This document shows positions 52,204 to 61,419 of a stretch of DNA of 64,000 nt, one piece after another. The stretch lies in contig CAMDQO010000006.1 of the NCBI GenBank assembly GCA_945906105.1, forward strand, positions 1-64,000. The letters are read 5' to 3'. The notes under the pieces were generated by a model. The model was given only the letters and a program-made list of their open reading frames with translations. It did no database searches and was not told where the DNA came from. This DNA comes from Novosphingobium sp. Chol11. GTDB taxonomy: Bacteria > Pseudomonadota > Alphaproteobacteria > Sphingomonadales > Sphingomonadaceae. Every line of letters starts with the position of its first letter. The first letter of the stretch is position 1. The position numbers and the translations under genes were made by a program.

Positions 52204-53484
52204 TTGGCCCGGATCGTGATGAAATTCGGCGGTACGTCGATGGCCGGAACCGAGCGTATCCGCCGCGTGGCGCGGATCGTCCAGCGCCAGCAGGCTGCGG
52301 GACACGAGGTTGCGGTGGTCGTTTCCGCCATGTCTGGTGAGACTGACCGGCTGGTCAATTTCTGCCGCGAGGCTGATCCGCTTTATGATCCGGCCGAATA
52401 TGATGTTGTTGTCGCCGCTGGTGAGCAGGTGACTTCGGGCCTGCTGGCGATGCATTTGCAGGCACTGGGGAGCAAGGCGCGCTCTTGGCTTGGCTGGCAA
52501 TTGCCTATCCATACCGACGATGCCCATGCCAAGGCACGCATCGAATCGATTGATTCGGACGCTCTGCTCGCCTCGATGGCGGCAGGCGAGATTGCTGTGA
52601 TCCCGGGCTTTCAAGGTCTGACCGGCGATAACCGCATCACCACGCTGGGGCGGGGCGGCTCGGACACTTCGGCGGTGGCGGTGGCCGCAGCGATCAAGGC
52701 GGATCGCTGCGACATCTACACCGATGTCGATGGGGTCTATACCACCGACCCGCGCATTGTCGCCAAGGCACGCAAGCTGAAAAGCGTGACTTACGAGGAA
52801 ATGCTGGAACTGGCCTCGGTCGGATCAAAGGTCTTGCAGACGCGCTCGGTCGGCCTCGCCATGAAAGAAGGCGTGAGGGTGCAGGTGCTTTCAAGCTTTA
52901 TCGACGATGATGCTCCTGCTGCCGACACGATTCCCGGCACCATGATCGTCTCGGACGAAGAATTGGCCAAATTTCAGGAGGGATTGGATATGGAACGCCA
53001 GCTCATCACCGGCATCGCTGCCGACAAGAACGAGGCCAAGGTGACGCTCACCCGCGTGCCAGATCGTCCCGGCGCGGTTGCGGCGATCTTCTCGCCGCTG
53101 GCCGCTGCCAATATCAATGTCGATATGATCATCCAGAACATCGCCAAGGACAAGGGCGAGACTGACGTGACCTTCACCGTCCCCGGTGCCGATCTGGCGC
53201 GCACGCAGGCGCTGCTCGAAGGGCAGAAGGAAGCCATTGGCTATTACCGGATGATCAGCGATGGCAAAGTCGCCAAGATCAGCGTCGTCGGTGTTGGCAT
53301 GAAGAGCCACGCGGGCGTTGCCTCCACCATGTTCCGTAGCCTTGCCGATCGCGGGATCAACATTCAGGCGATTTCAACCAGCGAAATCAAGGTTTCGGTG
53401 CTGATCGACGAGGATGAGACCGAATTGGCCGTGCGCGTCCTGCACACCGCCTATGGGCTGGACGCCAAAGACGAGGCGGCCTGA
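52204..53484 (+). CDS. lysC: Aspartate kinase
   Basis: 426 residues from TTG 52204 (MARIVMKFGGTSMAG). Amino-acid kinase domain to about 245 (GRGGSDTSAVAVAAAIKADR, DVDGVYTTDPRI) and two ACT domains (about 265-425; VTLTRVPDRPGAVAAIFSPL and VVGVGMKSHAGVASTMFRSL) for feedback by lysine/threonine. First step of the aspartate family; works with dapB and dapE. Confidence 0.96.
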   Translation: MARIVMKFGGTSMAGTERIRRVARIVQRQQAAGHEVAVVVSAMSGETDRLVNFCREADPLYDPAEYDVVVAAGEQVTSGLLAMHLQALGSKARSWLGWQLPIHTDDAHAKARIESIDSDALLASMAAGEIAVIPGFQGLTGDNRITTLGRGGSDTSAVAVAAAIKADRCDIYTDVDGVYTTDPRIVAKARKLKSVTYEEMLELASVGSKVLQTRSVGLAMKEGVRVQVLSSFIDDDAPAADTIPGTMIVSDEELAKFQEGLDMERQLITGIAADKNEAKVTLTRVPDRPGAVAAIFSPLAAANINVDMIIQNIAKDKGETDVTFTVPGADLARTQALLEGQKEAIGYYRMISDGKVAKISVVGVGMKSHAGVASTMFRSLADRGINIQAISTSEIKVSVLIDEDETELAVRVLHTAYGLDAKDEAA

Positions 53485-53531
53485 ACCTGAAATTAGTGGA
53501 ATAGCAGGGTGCGTATGGCTATATTCGCGAA

Positions 53532-53792
53532 ATGAACGCAATTGCCATCGATACGCTGCGCTATGTCAAACGGCTCAGAGCTGCCGGTTTCACTGAGGAG
53601 CAAGCTGAAGTTCAGGCGGAAGCACTGAGCGAAGCGGTGCGTGATTCGCTTGTCACCAAGGATGATCTGCGCGAAGCAGTGGCTGAATTGCGCGTGGAAA
53701 TCCGTGACCAGCACAACAACATGATACGCTGGCTTGTACCGATGTTGATCGGGCAGACGGCTCTGCTGGCTGCGCTGGTCAAGCTACTCTAA
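53532..53792 (+). CDS. DUF1640-like coiled-coil membrane protein
   Basis: 86 residues: DTLRYVKRLRAAGFTEEQAE, a coiled coil with VTKDDLREAVAELRVEI, and a C-terminal membrane anchor (MIRWLVPMLIGQTALLAALV). This matches the bacterial DUF1640/CCDC90 pattern. Such short genes are often near mobile elements or toxin-like loci, but nothing of the kind is adjacent. Function unknown. Confidence 0.75.
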   Translation: MNAIAIDTLRYVKRLRAAGFTEEQAEVQAEALSEAVRDSLVTKDDLREAVAELRVEIRDQHNNMIRWLVPMLIGQTALLAALVKLL

Positions 53793-54041
53793 ATTCTTGT
53801 TGCCAAGAAAACCAAAGCCCCGCCCCCCAGTTCATGAACTATAGGACTCGTGAATCAGAGGACGGGGTGCGACCCGAAAGGCTCCCGGCTATTCTGCCGA
53901 TTTGGCCTTCGGTTTTGCCCCGGAGCAAAAAGCTTTGATCCGGTGGCTCAAGTCACGCCTTGGCCAAGTGAGCCGCGCCATGCACTTCCTTTGCGATGGT
54001 TCGTGTCGCAGCGGGGATAGATTACGATTCCGTGACATTCG

Positions 54042-54080
54042 GTTGCATGGCCACAGTTGCATGGCCACAGTTGCATGGTC
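54042..54080. repeat. 14-bp tandem repeat, 2.8 units
   Basis: GTTGCATGGCCACA at 54042-54055 and 54056-54069, then GTTGCATGGTC at 54070-54080. The unit contains the palindrome TGGCCA. Perfect between the first two units. Confidence 0.9.
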
Positions 54081-54110
54081 AGCCTCGCCCCCCTAAAGCC
54101 GCGTTCCAAG

Positions 54111-54155
54111 TCAGCTTAGGCCAAGACAGCTTAGGCCAAGACAGCATAGGCCAAG
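54111..54155. repeat. 15-bp tandem repeat, 3 units
   Basis: TCAGCTTAGGCCAAG, ACAGCTTAGGCCAAG and ACAGCATAGGCCAAG follow one another directly. One substitution separates each pair of neighbours. It ends 24 bp before the oxidoreductase start. Confidence 0.9.
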
Positions 54156-54179
54156 GCAACCAAGGGATCAGCCCGTTTC

Positions 54180-55190
54180 ATGACCGCTTACCCACGCAGC
54201 TCCGCTCTGATGCAACGCGGCACCGATTTCCTCGGCAGTGAATATGCCATTCTGTGTGGTGCGATGAGCTGGGTTTCCGAGCGTAAGCTTGTTTCCGCGA
54301 TCAGCAATGCCGGTGGTTTCGGGGTGATTGCCTGCGGGGCGATGACACCCGATCTGCTCGATGCCGAGATTACTGCGACCAAGGCGCTGACCGCCAAACC
54401 GTTCGGCGTCAATCTGATCACCATGCATCCACTGCTGTTCGATCTCATCGCGGTTTGTGCGCGTCATGCGATCAGCCATGTCGTGCTCGCGGGCGGTATT
54501 CCGCCCAAGGGCAGCATCGAAGCACTGAAAGAAGCAGGCGCGAAAACGATCTGCATCCCGCCCACACTGGCTCTCGCCAAGAAATACCTGCGATCAGGTG
54601 CGGACGCACTGGTGATCGAGGGAATGGAAGCAGGCGGCCACATCGGCCCGGTTTCGACCAGCGTTCTGGCGCAGGAAATTCTGCCCCCACTCGCTGAAGA
54701 CCATCTGATCTTCGTCGCGGGCGGGATTGGCCGGGGCGACATGATTGCCAGCTATCTTGAGATGGGCGCATCGGGCGTTCAACTCGGCACACGCTTTGCT
54801 TGCGCGACCGAATCCATCGCCCATCCTAATTTCAAGAAAGCCTTCTTCCGCGCCAATGCCCGCGATGCCGTGGCCTCGGTGCAGGTTGATCCGCGCTTGC
54901 CGGTGATCCCGGTGCGCGCGCTGAAAAACAAGGGCACCGAAGAGTTCACTGCCAAGCAAGTCGAAGTTGCCAAGCTGCTTGATGCAGGTTCGGTCGATAT
55001 GGGTGAGGCGCAGCTACAGATCGAGCATTATTGGGCTGGCGCCCTTCGCCGCGCGGTGATTGATGGCGATATCGAAAATGGTTCGCTGATGGCGGGGCAG
55101 TCGGTCGGCATGGTCAATGAAGAGGAGTCGGTCGCCGACATCATCGCTGCGCTGATGGGAGAATGCGAAACGGCGCTGTCGAGGCGCTGA
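54180..55190 (+). CDS. NAD(P)H-dependent flavin oxidoreductase / nitronate monooxygenase
   Basis: 336 residues, FMN-binding TIM barrel of the NMO/2-nitropropane dioxygenase family: YAILCGAMSWVSERKLVSAI, FGVNLITMHP, EGMEAGGHIGP with the His typical of class I NMO, FVAGGIGRGDMI and SGVQLGTRFACATES. Substrate unknown; in many bacteria such enzymes are enoyl reductases or nitronate oxidases. Confidence 0.9.
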   Translation: MTAYPRSSALMQRGTDFLGSEYAILCGAMSWVSERKLVSAISNAGGFGVIACGAMTPDLLDAEITATKALTAKPFGVNLITMHPLLFDLIAVCARHAISHVVLAGGIPPKGSIEALKEAGAKTICIPPTLALAKKYLRSGADALVIEGMEAGGHIGPVSTSVLAQEILPPLAEDHLIFVAGGIGRGDMIASYLEMGASGVQLGTRFACATESIAHPNFKKAFFRANARDAVASVQVDPRLPVIPVRALKNKGTEEFTAKQVEVAKLLDAGSVDMGEAQLQIEHYWAGALRRAVIDGDIENGSLMAGQSVGMVNEEESVADIIAALMGECETALSRR

Positions 55191-55227
55191 CTTTCGGTCT
55201 AGGATTGCGCCGACCAGGAGTGAAGTC

Positions 55228-55626
55228 ATGTCAGTCAGTGCCATCGACCACGTCAATCTCCTCACGGACGATCTTGAGGCGACCTGCAGATTTTATGAAA
55301 GTGTGCTGGAATTGCGGCGCGGCGAATCTCCCTCTGCAAGCAGGGGAGTAAAAGGCGCTTGGATGTTTGACACTTCTGATCATCCGATCATTCACATCGT
55401 TGTGCGCGGCTCGCTGGGTTCTTACGGCGAAGGACACGAACCGGGCCTGCCGACCAATGCCATTCACCATGTCGCATTTCGTTGCCAGGATTTTGCCGAG
55501 GCAAGGTCACGGATTGAGGCTCTGGGACTGGAGCATCAAGTCAATGACGGCATGTTCGGCCTGCGCCAGATCATGCTGAAGGATCCCAACGCCATCAACA
55601 TCGAGATGAATTTCACTGGCGAATGA
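55228..55626 (+). CDS. VOC-family (glyoxalase-like) protein
   Basis: 132 residues with paired beta-alpha-beta modules. Metal ligands are visible: H in AIDHVNLLT, H in IIHIVV, H in AIHHVAFR, and E in INIEMNF near the C-terminus. LKDPNAINIEMNF is typical of extradiol-dioxygenase or lyase-like VOC proteins. The reaction cannot be assigned. Its 3' end overlaps the convergent phosphatase gene by 14 bp. Confidence 0.85.
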   Translation: MSVSAIDHVNLLTDDLEATCRFYESVLELRRGESPSASRGVKGAWMFDTSDHPIIHIVVRGSLGSYGEGHEPGLPTNAIHHVAFRCQDFAEARSRIEALGLEHQVNDGMFGLRQIMLKDPNAINIEMNFTGE

Positions 55627-56065
55627 ACTGTGCCCATGCTGCGGCGTCGGGGTGTGAATTGGTTTCCGGCGACCATTGCTGCTCCATCAGCGCACGCGCT
55701 TCAGCCTCGGCCATGTTAAGCACCTCGCAGTGATAGCGATAGAGAAAGGCTGAAACCCGCCAGTTCATGATGCAATGCACGTGAAGCGGGCGTTCTGCAG
55801 TGTCCATGGCATCACAAAATGCGGCAAAATGTGCCTCATCCGGGGCATCGAAAGGCACTGGAATATGGGTGTAGCCGATGCCATGCGCAGCCATTTTTCC
55901 GGCCTCATTCGCCAGTGCTTCGGGATGGCTGTCGAGGGCCAGATTGATCACATGGCGTACACCATGTTCGGCAAGCTGCGGCACATCGGCGAGGTTAATT
56001 CGCCCTGAAGTGGTCAAGGTTTCGTCAAGCCGCTGCCAGGCGCGAATGTTATCGGGATCTGCCAT
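55613..56065 (-). CDS. Protein tyrosine phosphatase-like protein
   Basis: 150 residues from ATG 56065. VRHVINLALDSHPEA, IPVPFDAPDEAHFAAF and VHCIMNWRVSAFLYRYHC follow the dual-specificity phosphatase layout. The P-loop has Cys-x4-Arg, one residue shorter than the canonical Cys-x5-Arg; I recall the same HC-x2-N-x-RVSAF pattern in other bacterial members, so it may still be functional. The longer upstream frame is not supported. Confidence 0.8.
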   Translation of the reverse strand: MADPDNIRAWQRLDETLTTSGRINLADVPQLAEHGVRHVINLALDSHPEALANEAGKMAAHGIGYTHIPVPFDAPDEAHFAAFCDAMDTAERPLHVHCIMNWRVSAFLYRYHCEVLNMAEAEARALMEQQWSPETNSHPDAAAWAQFIRQ

Positions 56066-56138
56066 CTTGCCATCTTGCGCTGCTGCGTGATTGGCGGCAA
56101 GTTTCAACGCCAGAAGCGGGAAGCCGGAGTGCCAGATC

Positions 56139-57002
56139 ATGTGCGATGAAGCGACGCTAGCCGACGATATTGCCACGATTTCGCGCCGCCGGTTTGGCAC
56201 GCTTGCTGGTGCTGCGGTCGTGGCCTCTGGATGTTCCGGCACTGCGGTAATTGCGGCCAGCAAAAAGCGGCTGGTGGAAGCCACGGTCAACGTGACCACC
56301 CCCGATGGCACTGCCGACTGTTTCTTTGTCCATCCCGTCAAAGGCAAGCATCCGGGGGTCATCCTGTGGCCAGACATCGGCGGTCTGCGCGACAGCTTCA
56401 AGGAAATGGCGCGGCGACTGGCCAGTGAGGGCTATGCCGTGCTGGCGGTCAACCAGTTCTATCGCGGCGGCAAGGCACCGGTGCTGACCAGCTTTGCCGA
56501 ATGGCGCACGCCCGAAGGCAAGGCCAAGCTGGCGCCGATGATCGCCCAGATCAATGCCGAGGGCATCACTCGTGATGCCAAGGCCTTTGTGGTGTTCCTT
56601 GACAAGCAGAAGGCGGTCAACACCCGGCGCGGGATCGGCAGCCAGGGCTATTGCATGGGCGGGCCGTTCACCGTCCGCACGGCTGCTGCTGCACCAAACC
56701 GGGTCAGGGCCGCCGCCTCGTTCCATGGCGGGGGTCTGGTGGGGGACAAGCCCGACAGTCCGCAGAACCTTCTGGCAGTGACCAAGGCGAGCTACCTGAT
56801 CGCCGTCGCCCGAGGCGATGACACCCGCGCGCCGACTGACAAGGATATGTTCAGGGCTGCCGCTGCGGCTGCTGGTCGGACCGCGGAAATAGAGGTGTAT
56901 GCCGCCGAACACGGCTGGACCGTCCCCGACAGCCCGGTTTACGATAAGCCAGAGGCAGAGCGGGCATGGACTCGGCTGCTCGCGCTCTATTCAAAGCTGT
57001 GA
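56139..57002 (+). CDS. Exported dienelactone-hydrolase-family protein
   Basis: 287 residues from ATG 56139 (GGAG site). Twin-arginine-type leader SRRRFGTLAGAAVVASGC (the Cys may be a lipobox). Alpha/beta hydrolase with catalytic Cys in GSQGYCMGG, Asp in ARGDDTRAP, and His in AAEHGW. Probably hydrolyses an ester or lactone in the periplasm; substrate unknown. Confidence 0.87.
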   Translation: MCDEATLADDIATISRRRFGTLAGAAVVASGCSGTAVIAASKKRLVEATVNVTTPDGTADCFFVHPVKGKHPGVILWPDIGGLRDSFKEMARRLASEGYAVLAVNQFYRGGKAPVLTSFAEWRTPEGKAKLAPMIAQINAEGITRDAKAFVVFLDKQKAVNTRRGIGSQGYCMGGPFTVRTAAAAPNRVRAAASFHGGGLVGDKPDSPQNLLAVTKASYLIAVARGDDTRAPTDKDMFRAAAAAAGRTAEIEVYAAEHGWTVPDSPVYDKPEAERAWTRLLALYSKL

Positions 57003-57078
57003 TCCTGCTTGCGCATGGCCCAGCGGGCGCTAGCATGCGGGCCTGAACATTTGGCCTAGACTTTTGGGGAGGTGATTT

Positions 57079-58008
57079 ATGCCCGGCGTATTGCTTTCGC
57101 TTGTCGTTCTGGTGGTGCTGTTTCTGTTGATGGGCGTGCGCGTCGTGCGGCAGGGTTATGTCTATACCATTGAACGGCTGGGCAAATATACCCTTGCCGC
57201 GCAGCCCGGACTGCATCTGATCATCCCGTTTGTCGATCGGGTCGGCAACAAGATCAACATGATGGAACAAGTGCTCGATATCCCGGGGCAAGAGATCATC
57301 ACCCGCGATAATGCCATGGTCGGGGTTGATGCGATTGTGTTCTTTCAGGTGCTCGATGCCGGCAAGGCTGCCTATGAAGTATCCAACCTGTTTGTCGCGA
57401 TCATGCAGCTGACCACCACCAATCTGCGCACGGTGATGGGCTCAATGGACCTTGATGAAACCCTGTCCAAGCGGGACGAGATCAACGCCAAGCTGCTCAA
57501 TGTGATCGATCATGCGACCTCACCGTGGGGCGTCAAGATCACCCGTATCGAGATCAAGGACATTCGCCCGCCTGTCGATATTTCCAACGCCATGGCCCGT
57601 CAGATGAAAGCTGAACGTGAAAAGCGTGCTTCGATCCTTGAGGCCGAAGGTGCCCGTGCCAGTGAAATTCTGCGTGCCGAAGGGGAAAAGCAGGGCCAGA
57701 TCCTGCAGGCCGAGGGGCGCAAGGAAGCTGCCTTCCGCGATGCTGAAGCCCGCGAGAGGTCGGCACTGGCCGAGGCACAAGCGACCAAAGTTGTTTCCGA
57801 GGCGATTGCCACTTCGGGCACGCAGGCGCTGAACTATTTCATCGCTCAGAAATATACCGAGGCGGTTTCGCAATTCGCCAATTCACCCAACGCCAAGACC
57901 ATCCTGTTCCCGATCGAGGCAACGCAGCTGATCGGCACACTCGGTGGGATCGGCGAACTGGTGAAGGATGCGCTGGCAACTGATGGAAAAACGGGAGGCA
58001 AGGTCTGA
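57079..58008 (+). CDS. SPFH-domain protein (QmcA/slipin-like)
   Basis: 309 residues: N-terminal membrane anchor ([19 protein letters not shown]), SPFH domain ([39 protein letters not shown]), and a coiled coil ([20 protein letters not shown]). Forms large membrane rings involved in quality control. Overlaps the nfeD-like gene by 1 bp, the usual SPFH-NfeD pair. Confidence 0.93.
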   Translation: MPGVLLSLVVLVVLFLLMGVRVVRQGYVYTIERLGKYTLAAQPGLHLIIPFVDRVGNKINMMEQVLDIPGQEIITRDNAMVGVDAIVFFQVLDAGKAAYEVSNLFVAIMQLTTTNLRTVMGSMDLDETLSKRDEINAKLLNVIDHATSPWGVKITRIEIKDIRPPVDISNAMARQMKAEREKRASILEAEGARASEILRAEGEKQGQILQAEGRKEAAFRDAEARERSALAEAQATKVVSEAIATSGTQALNYFIAQKYTEAVSQFANSPNAKTILFPIEATQLIGTLGGIGELVKDALATDGKTGGKV

Positions 58009-58454
58009 TGGATTGGCTGAGCAGCCTTGATCCGCACTGGTCCTGGTTCGCCATAGGGCTGGTGCTGGCCGCTGCCGAAATGGCGATCCCCGGCGTGTTC
58101 CTCATCTGGCTGGCGGGCGCCGCACTGATTACTGGAATGCTGACCTGGGTGGTGCCGATTGGCCTGCCTTTGCAGATCGTCATATTCTCCGCGCTCGCGA
58201 TCGTTTCGGTGTTCACCGGCAAACGCTACTTGCGTGACAATCCCATTGAATCGGCGGATCCGCTGATGAATGATCGCGGCGCACGGCTGATCGGTGAAGT
58301 GGTGGTCGTTACCCATGCCATCGACAGCGGCAGTGGCCGGGTGAAGCAGGGCGATAGCGAATGGCTGGTCAAGGGACCGGACGCCGAACCCGGCACAAAA
58401 ATGCGCGTCAGCGGCCATGATGGCGCGGTACTTATTGTCGAACACTTGCACTGA
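58008..58454 (+). CDS. NfeD-family membrane protein
   Basis: 148 residues with two or three hydrophobic segments (WFAIGLVLAAAEMAIPGVFL, LPLQIVIFSALAIVSVF) and a C-terminal OB-fold (VKQGDSEWLVKGPDAEPGTK). This is the short NfeD1b form lacking the protease domain, the partner of SPFH proteins. Confidence 0.92.
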   Translation: MDWLSSLDPHWSWFAIGLVLAAAEMAIPGVFLIWLAGAALITGMLTWVVPIGLPLQIVIFSALAIVSVFTGKRYLRDNPIESADPLMNDRGARLIGEVVVVTHAIDSGSGRVKQGDSEWLVKGPDAEPGTKMRVSGHDGAVLIVEHLH

Positions 58455-58481
58455 TCCCATATTGGGATTCAGGAGATACAT

Positions 58482-58880
58482 ATGACCGGCAAGCTAAATC
58501 TAACCGAAGAAGAATGGCGCGCACGGCTGACGCTCGAACAATACCAGATCTTGCGTCTGGCTGGCACCGAGCGGGCCTTTACCGGTGAGTATGAGGGCAA
58601 CAAGGCCGCTGGCCTGTATAATTGCGCGGGCTGCGGCACGCCGCTGTTCGCTTCCGACACCAAGTTTAATTCAGGCTCTGGCTGGCCGAGCTATACTGCT
58701 CCGGTGGCGGACGAAGCGGTAGAGGAACTGCGCGATACGGCGCACGGCATGGTCCGCACCGAAGTGCGCTGTGCAAAGTGTGAAGGCCATCTCGGCCATG
58801 TTTTCCCCGATGGACCCGGAGAAAACGGCCTTCGCTATTGCATCAACAGCGCTTCGCTGAAGTTCGAGCCCAAGGAATAA
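58482..58880 (+). CDS. msrB: Peptide-methionine (R)-S-oxide reductase
   Basis: 132 residues. Zinc cysteines CAGC and [20 protein letters not shown], and the catalytic Cys in [11 protein letters not shown]. Reduces methionine-R-sulfoxide in proteins; no signal peptide, so cytoplasmic. Preceded by a 15-bp palindrome ATCCCATATTGGGAT (58454-58468) between the NfeD stop and its start. Confidence 0.96.
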   Translation: MTGKLNLTEEEWRARLTLEQYQILRLAGTERAFTGEYEGNKAAGLYNCAGCGTPLFASDTKFNSGSGWPSYTAPVADEAVEELRDTAHGMVRTEVRCAKCEGHLGHVFPDGPGENGLRYCINSASLKFEPKE

Positions 58881-58988
58881 TTCGGCACTTCGCGACAAAT
58901 ACCATTAACCCTAGGTTCTAAATCACCTAGTATGGATGACTGAGGAGCCACGCGCAGGCGTCGGACGGGAAGGGGTTGTACCACCACC

Positions 58989-61136
58989 ATGGCACAGAAT
59001 GCCGCACGCCACCGTTTGGCCAGTTCAAACGGCGCTCCGCCACCTCCGCCTCCCCGTTCGCCATCGCAGAAACCCAAAAAGAAGCGCGGGCTGTTCAAGC
59101 GCCTGATGATTTGGGGCTTCGCCCTGTTTCTGCTCGTCGTTTTGTTCTTTGGTGTAGCCGTGGCGGTGACCATGCAGAGCCTGCCGAGCTACGGCGAGCT
59201 CAAGGAAAGCCGCGAGGGTCAGATGATCGTCGTGCGCGCGCGCGATGGCACCGAACTGTTCAACATGGGCCCCAGCTATGGCAAATGGATGCCAGAGGCC
59301 GAAGTGCCGCAAGTGATGAAAGATGCCATGGTCTCGGTTGAGGACCGGCGCTTTTTCGATCACTTCGGGGTTGATCCCATCGGCATCGTCCGCTCGCTGT
59401 TCGTGCGCGTGGAAAGCGGCAAGTGGCGGCAGGGCGGATCGACGATCACTCAGCAACTGGCGCGCAATCTGTTCCTCAACAACAACCGCACATTCACGCG
59501 CAAAATGTATGAGGCGGTCTATTCGGTGGCGATGGAGGCAAAGTTCTCCAAGCAGCAAATCCTCGAACTCTATCTCAACAAGGTCTATTTCGGCGGCGGC
59601 GCTTATGGTGTGGATTCGGCCAGCCGCAAGTTTTTCGGCCATTCTGCGCACGAGCTAAATCTGCCTGAATCGGCGATTATTGCCGGACTGGTCAAAGCCC
59701 CGTCGCACTATTCGCCAACAGCGGACCAGAATGCAGCGGTGGAACGCGCGGCAGTTGTGCTCAAGACCATGCAGGATGCGGGCAAGATCAACGCATCCCA
59801 AGCTGCAGCGGCAGATTTGAAGAACATCCGTTTCGCGCCTGAAAGCGGCCAGAACGCGATGCGCTATTTCACCGATTGGGCGCTGCCGCAGATTGATTTT
59901 CTGGTGCCAGAGAACACCGATCCGATAGAGGTCTGGACGACGCTTGATGTCGGCATGCAAAACACCGCCGCGCAATCAATCAAGGCCAATTCCCCGGCGG
60001 GCGCGCAAGGCGCGCTGGTCAGCATGGATCGTGATGGTGCGATCCTCGCGATGGTTGGCGGCACCGATTACGTTACTTCCAATTATAACCGCGCCACACT
60101 CGCGGTCCGCCAGCCGGGTTCGGCCTTCAAGCTGTTCGTCTATCTCGCCGCGCTGGAGGCGGGGTACAAACCCGATGATGCGGTGGTGGACGAGCCAGTA
60201 ACCATCGAGGGCTGGAGCCCGCGCAATTCGGGCGGGACATATGCCGGCAAGATCGATGTGCGCACGGCCTTCGCCTATTCGAAGAACACCGTCGCCGCGC
60301 AACTTGGCAACGAGGTCGGCTTTGGCACGGTGGCCGGTATGGCGCGGCGCTTTGGCATCACCACTCCGGTCAACACCAATCCGTCTATGGTGCTGGGATC
60401 ATCGGACGTGCGTCTGATTGATATGACCCGCGCTTTCGCTGCGGTTTCGGCCAAGGGCATGGCGATAGAACCCTATGGCATTTCCAAGATCGCCACCACC
60501 GATGGCCGCGTGCTTTATCAACGCGCTGCAACAGCATCCAAACAGCTGGTGCCGCAATATGTCGCCGCCGGGATTACCGATCTGCTGCAGACCGCAGTGA
60601 ATATCGGCACTGGTAAGGCGGCGCAGATTGGCAGGCCCGTAGCGGGCAAGACCGGCACCACCACTTCGAACAAGGATGGCTGGTTTCTGGGCTTTTCAAG
60701 CGGCATTACCACAGGCGTCTGGATGGGCCGCGATGATGCCAAGGCTGTGCATGGCTTGCAGGGCGGCACCGCCCCGGCGCGCGCCTTTGCCCAATATATG
60801 CGCTATGCGGTTGCCAAGCGCCCGGTCGAGCAGTTCGAAACCCAGCTCAAGTTGCCGTCTTGGCAGCTTGAACCCGATGACGAGATGATTACCGCCAATC
60901 CCAGTGACTATTCCTTTGTTGATGACCAGGGCAACCTGATCGAGCCGCAGCAAGGCCCGAATGCACGCGGGGATATGGGCGGTGGCCGGATCGAGGATGG
61001 CGGAGCGCCGCCGCGTCAGGATCAACCACCGGCAGCGGCGGGCGATGAATTCCTCGATCAGGCGACTGGCAGCAGGCAGGATGGAAGCGCGGTGAGAGTG
61101 CAGCGCGGCCAGGGGCGCCCGACCAGCGGGAATTAG
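58989..61136 (+). CDS. Class A penicillin-binding protein (PBP1A family)
   Basis: 715 residues. Cytoplasmic Pro-rich start, one anchor (LFLLVVLFFGVAVAVTMQ), glycosyltransferase domain (VEDRRFFDHFGVDP, GGSTITQQLARN, KVYFGGGAYG), then transpeptidase domain with SxxK in QPGSAFKLFVYLAAL, SKN in YSKNTVAAQ and KTGTTTSNKD. The C-terminal tail is Gln/Pro/Arg-rich. Polymerises and cross-links peptidoglycan. Confidence 0.95.
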   Translation: MAQNAARHRLASSNGAPPPPPPRSPSQKPKKKRGLFKRLMIWGFALFLLVVLFFGVAVAVTMQSLPSYGELKESREGQMIVVRARDGTELFNMGPSYGKWMPEAEVPQVMKDAMVSVEDRRFFDHFGVDPIGIVRSLFVRVESGKWRQGGSTITQQLARNLFLNNNRTFTRKMYEAVYSVAMEAKFSKQQILELYLNKVYFGGGAYGVDSASRKFFGHSAHELNLPESAIIAGLVKAPSHYSPTADQNAAVERAAVVLKTMQDAGKINASQAAAADLKNIRFAPESGQNAMRYFTDWALPQIDFLVPENTDPIEVWTTLDVGMQNTAAQSIKANSPAGAQGALVSMDRDGAILAMVGGTDYVTSNYNRATLAVRQPGSAFKLFVYLAALEAGYKPDDAVVDEPVTIEGWSPRNSGGTYAGKIDVRTAFAYSKNTVAAQLGNEVGFGTVAGMARRFGITTPVNTNPSMVLGSSDVRLIDMTRAFAAVSAKGMAIEPYGISKIATTDGRVLYQRAATASKQLVPQYVAAGITDLLQTAVNIGTGKAAQIGRPVAGKTGTTTSNKDGWFLGFSSGITTGVWMGRDDAKAVHGLQGGTAPARAFAQYMRYAVAKRPVEQFETQLKLPSWQLEPDDEMITANPSDYSFVDDQGNLIEPQQGPNARGDMGGGRIEDGGAPPRQDQPPAAAGDEFLDQATGSRQDGSAVRVQRGQGRPTSGN

Positions 61137-61268
61137 AGCTTACAGGGAATTGCCTTTGCGCTGAGGCGGAAGTGAAGACATATCGGCTGTCCTACAGGCC
61201 CAAAAATTGACATAAACAGCAGGTTCTTTGAAAGCCTGAAGATCAATTCGCTGCAAAGAGCAGACATG

Positions 61269-61412
61269 TGTCCGCTTTTTGGGATAATATGCTGATATTA
61301 AATGACAATATAGCCGGACAGGGTGTCCGCTTATGTCCGCTTTTTCGGGATAGAGTGCTGATGCTGCGGCATAATATTCCCGGACTTAGTGTGCGCTTGT
61401 GTCCGCTTTGAG
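61269..61412. repeat. Diverged 65-66-bp tandem repeat with TGTCCGC boxes
   Basis: TGTCCGCTTT begins units at 61269, 61334 and 61400; inside, TGCTGAT and CCGGAC recur at matching places. A second box precedes each later unit (61324 TGTCCGC; 61390 TGTGCGC). Between units CGGACA-GGG-TGTCCG (about 61315-61329) is a perfect dyad. About 2.2 units lie between convergent genes. Confidence 0.7.
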
Positions 61413-61419
61413 GGTGGGC

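Larger units (their letters stand above)
53793..54179. other. Intergenic region with two tandem-repeat tracts
   Basis: 387 bp between the DUF1640-like gene and the flavin oxidoreductase. The first 240 bp hold no gene or RNA that I recognise. The last 140 bp contain two separate tandem-repeat tracts (54042-54080 and 54111-54155). Confidence 0.5.

Noticed and set aside
53793..54040. Possible small RNA after the DUF1640-like gene
   Set aside because: No conserved RNA family, promoter or terminator could be recognised by eye.
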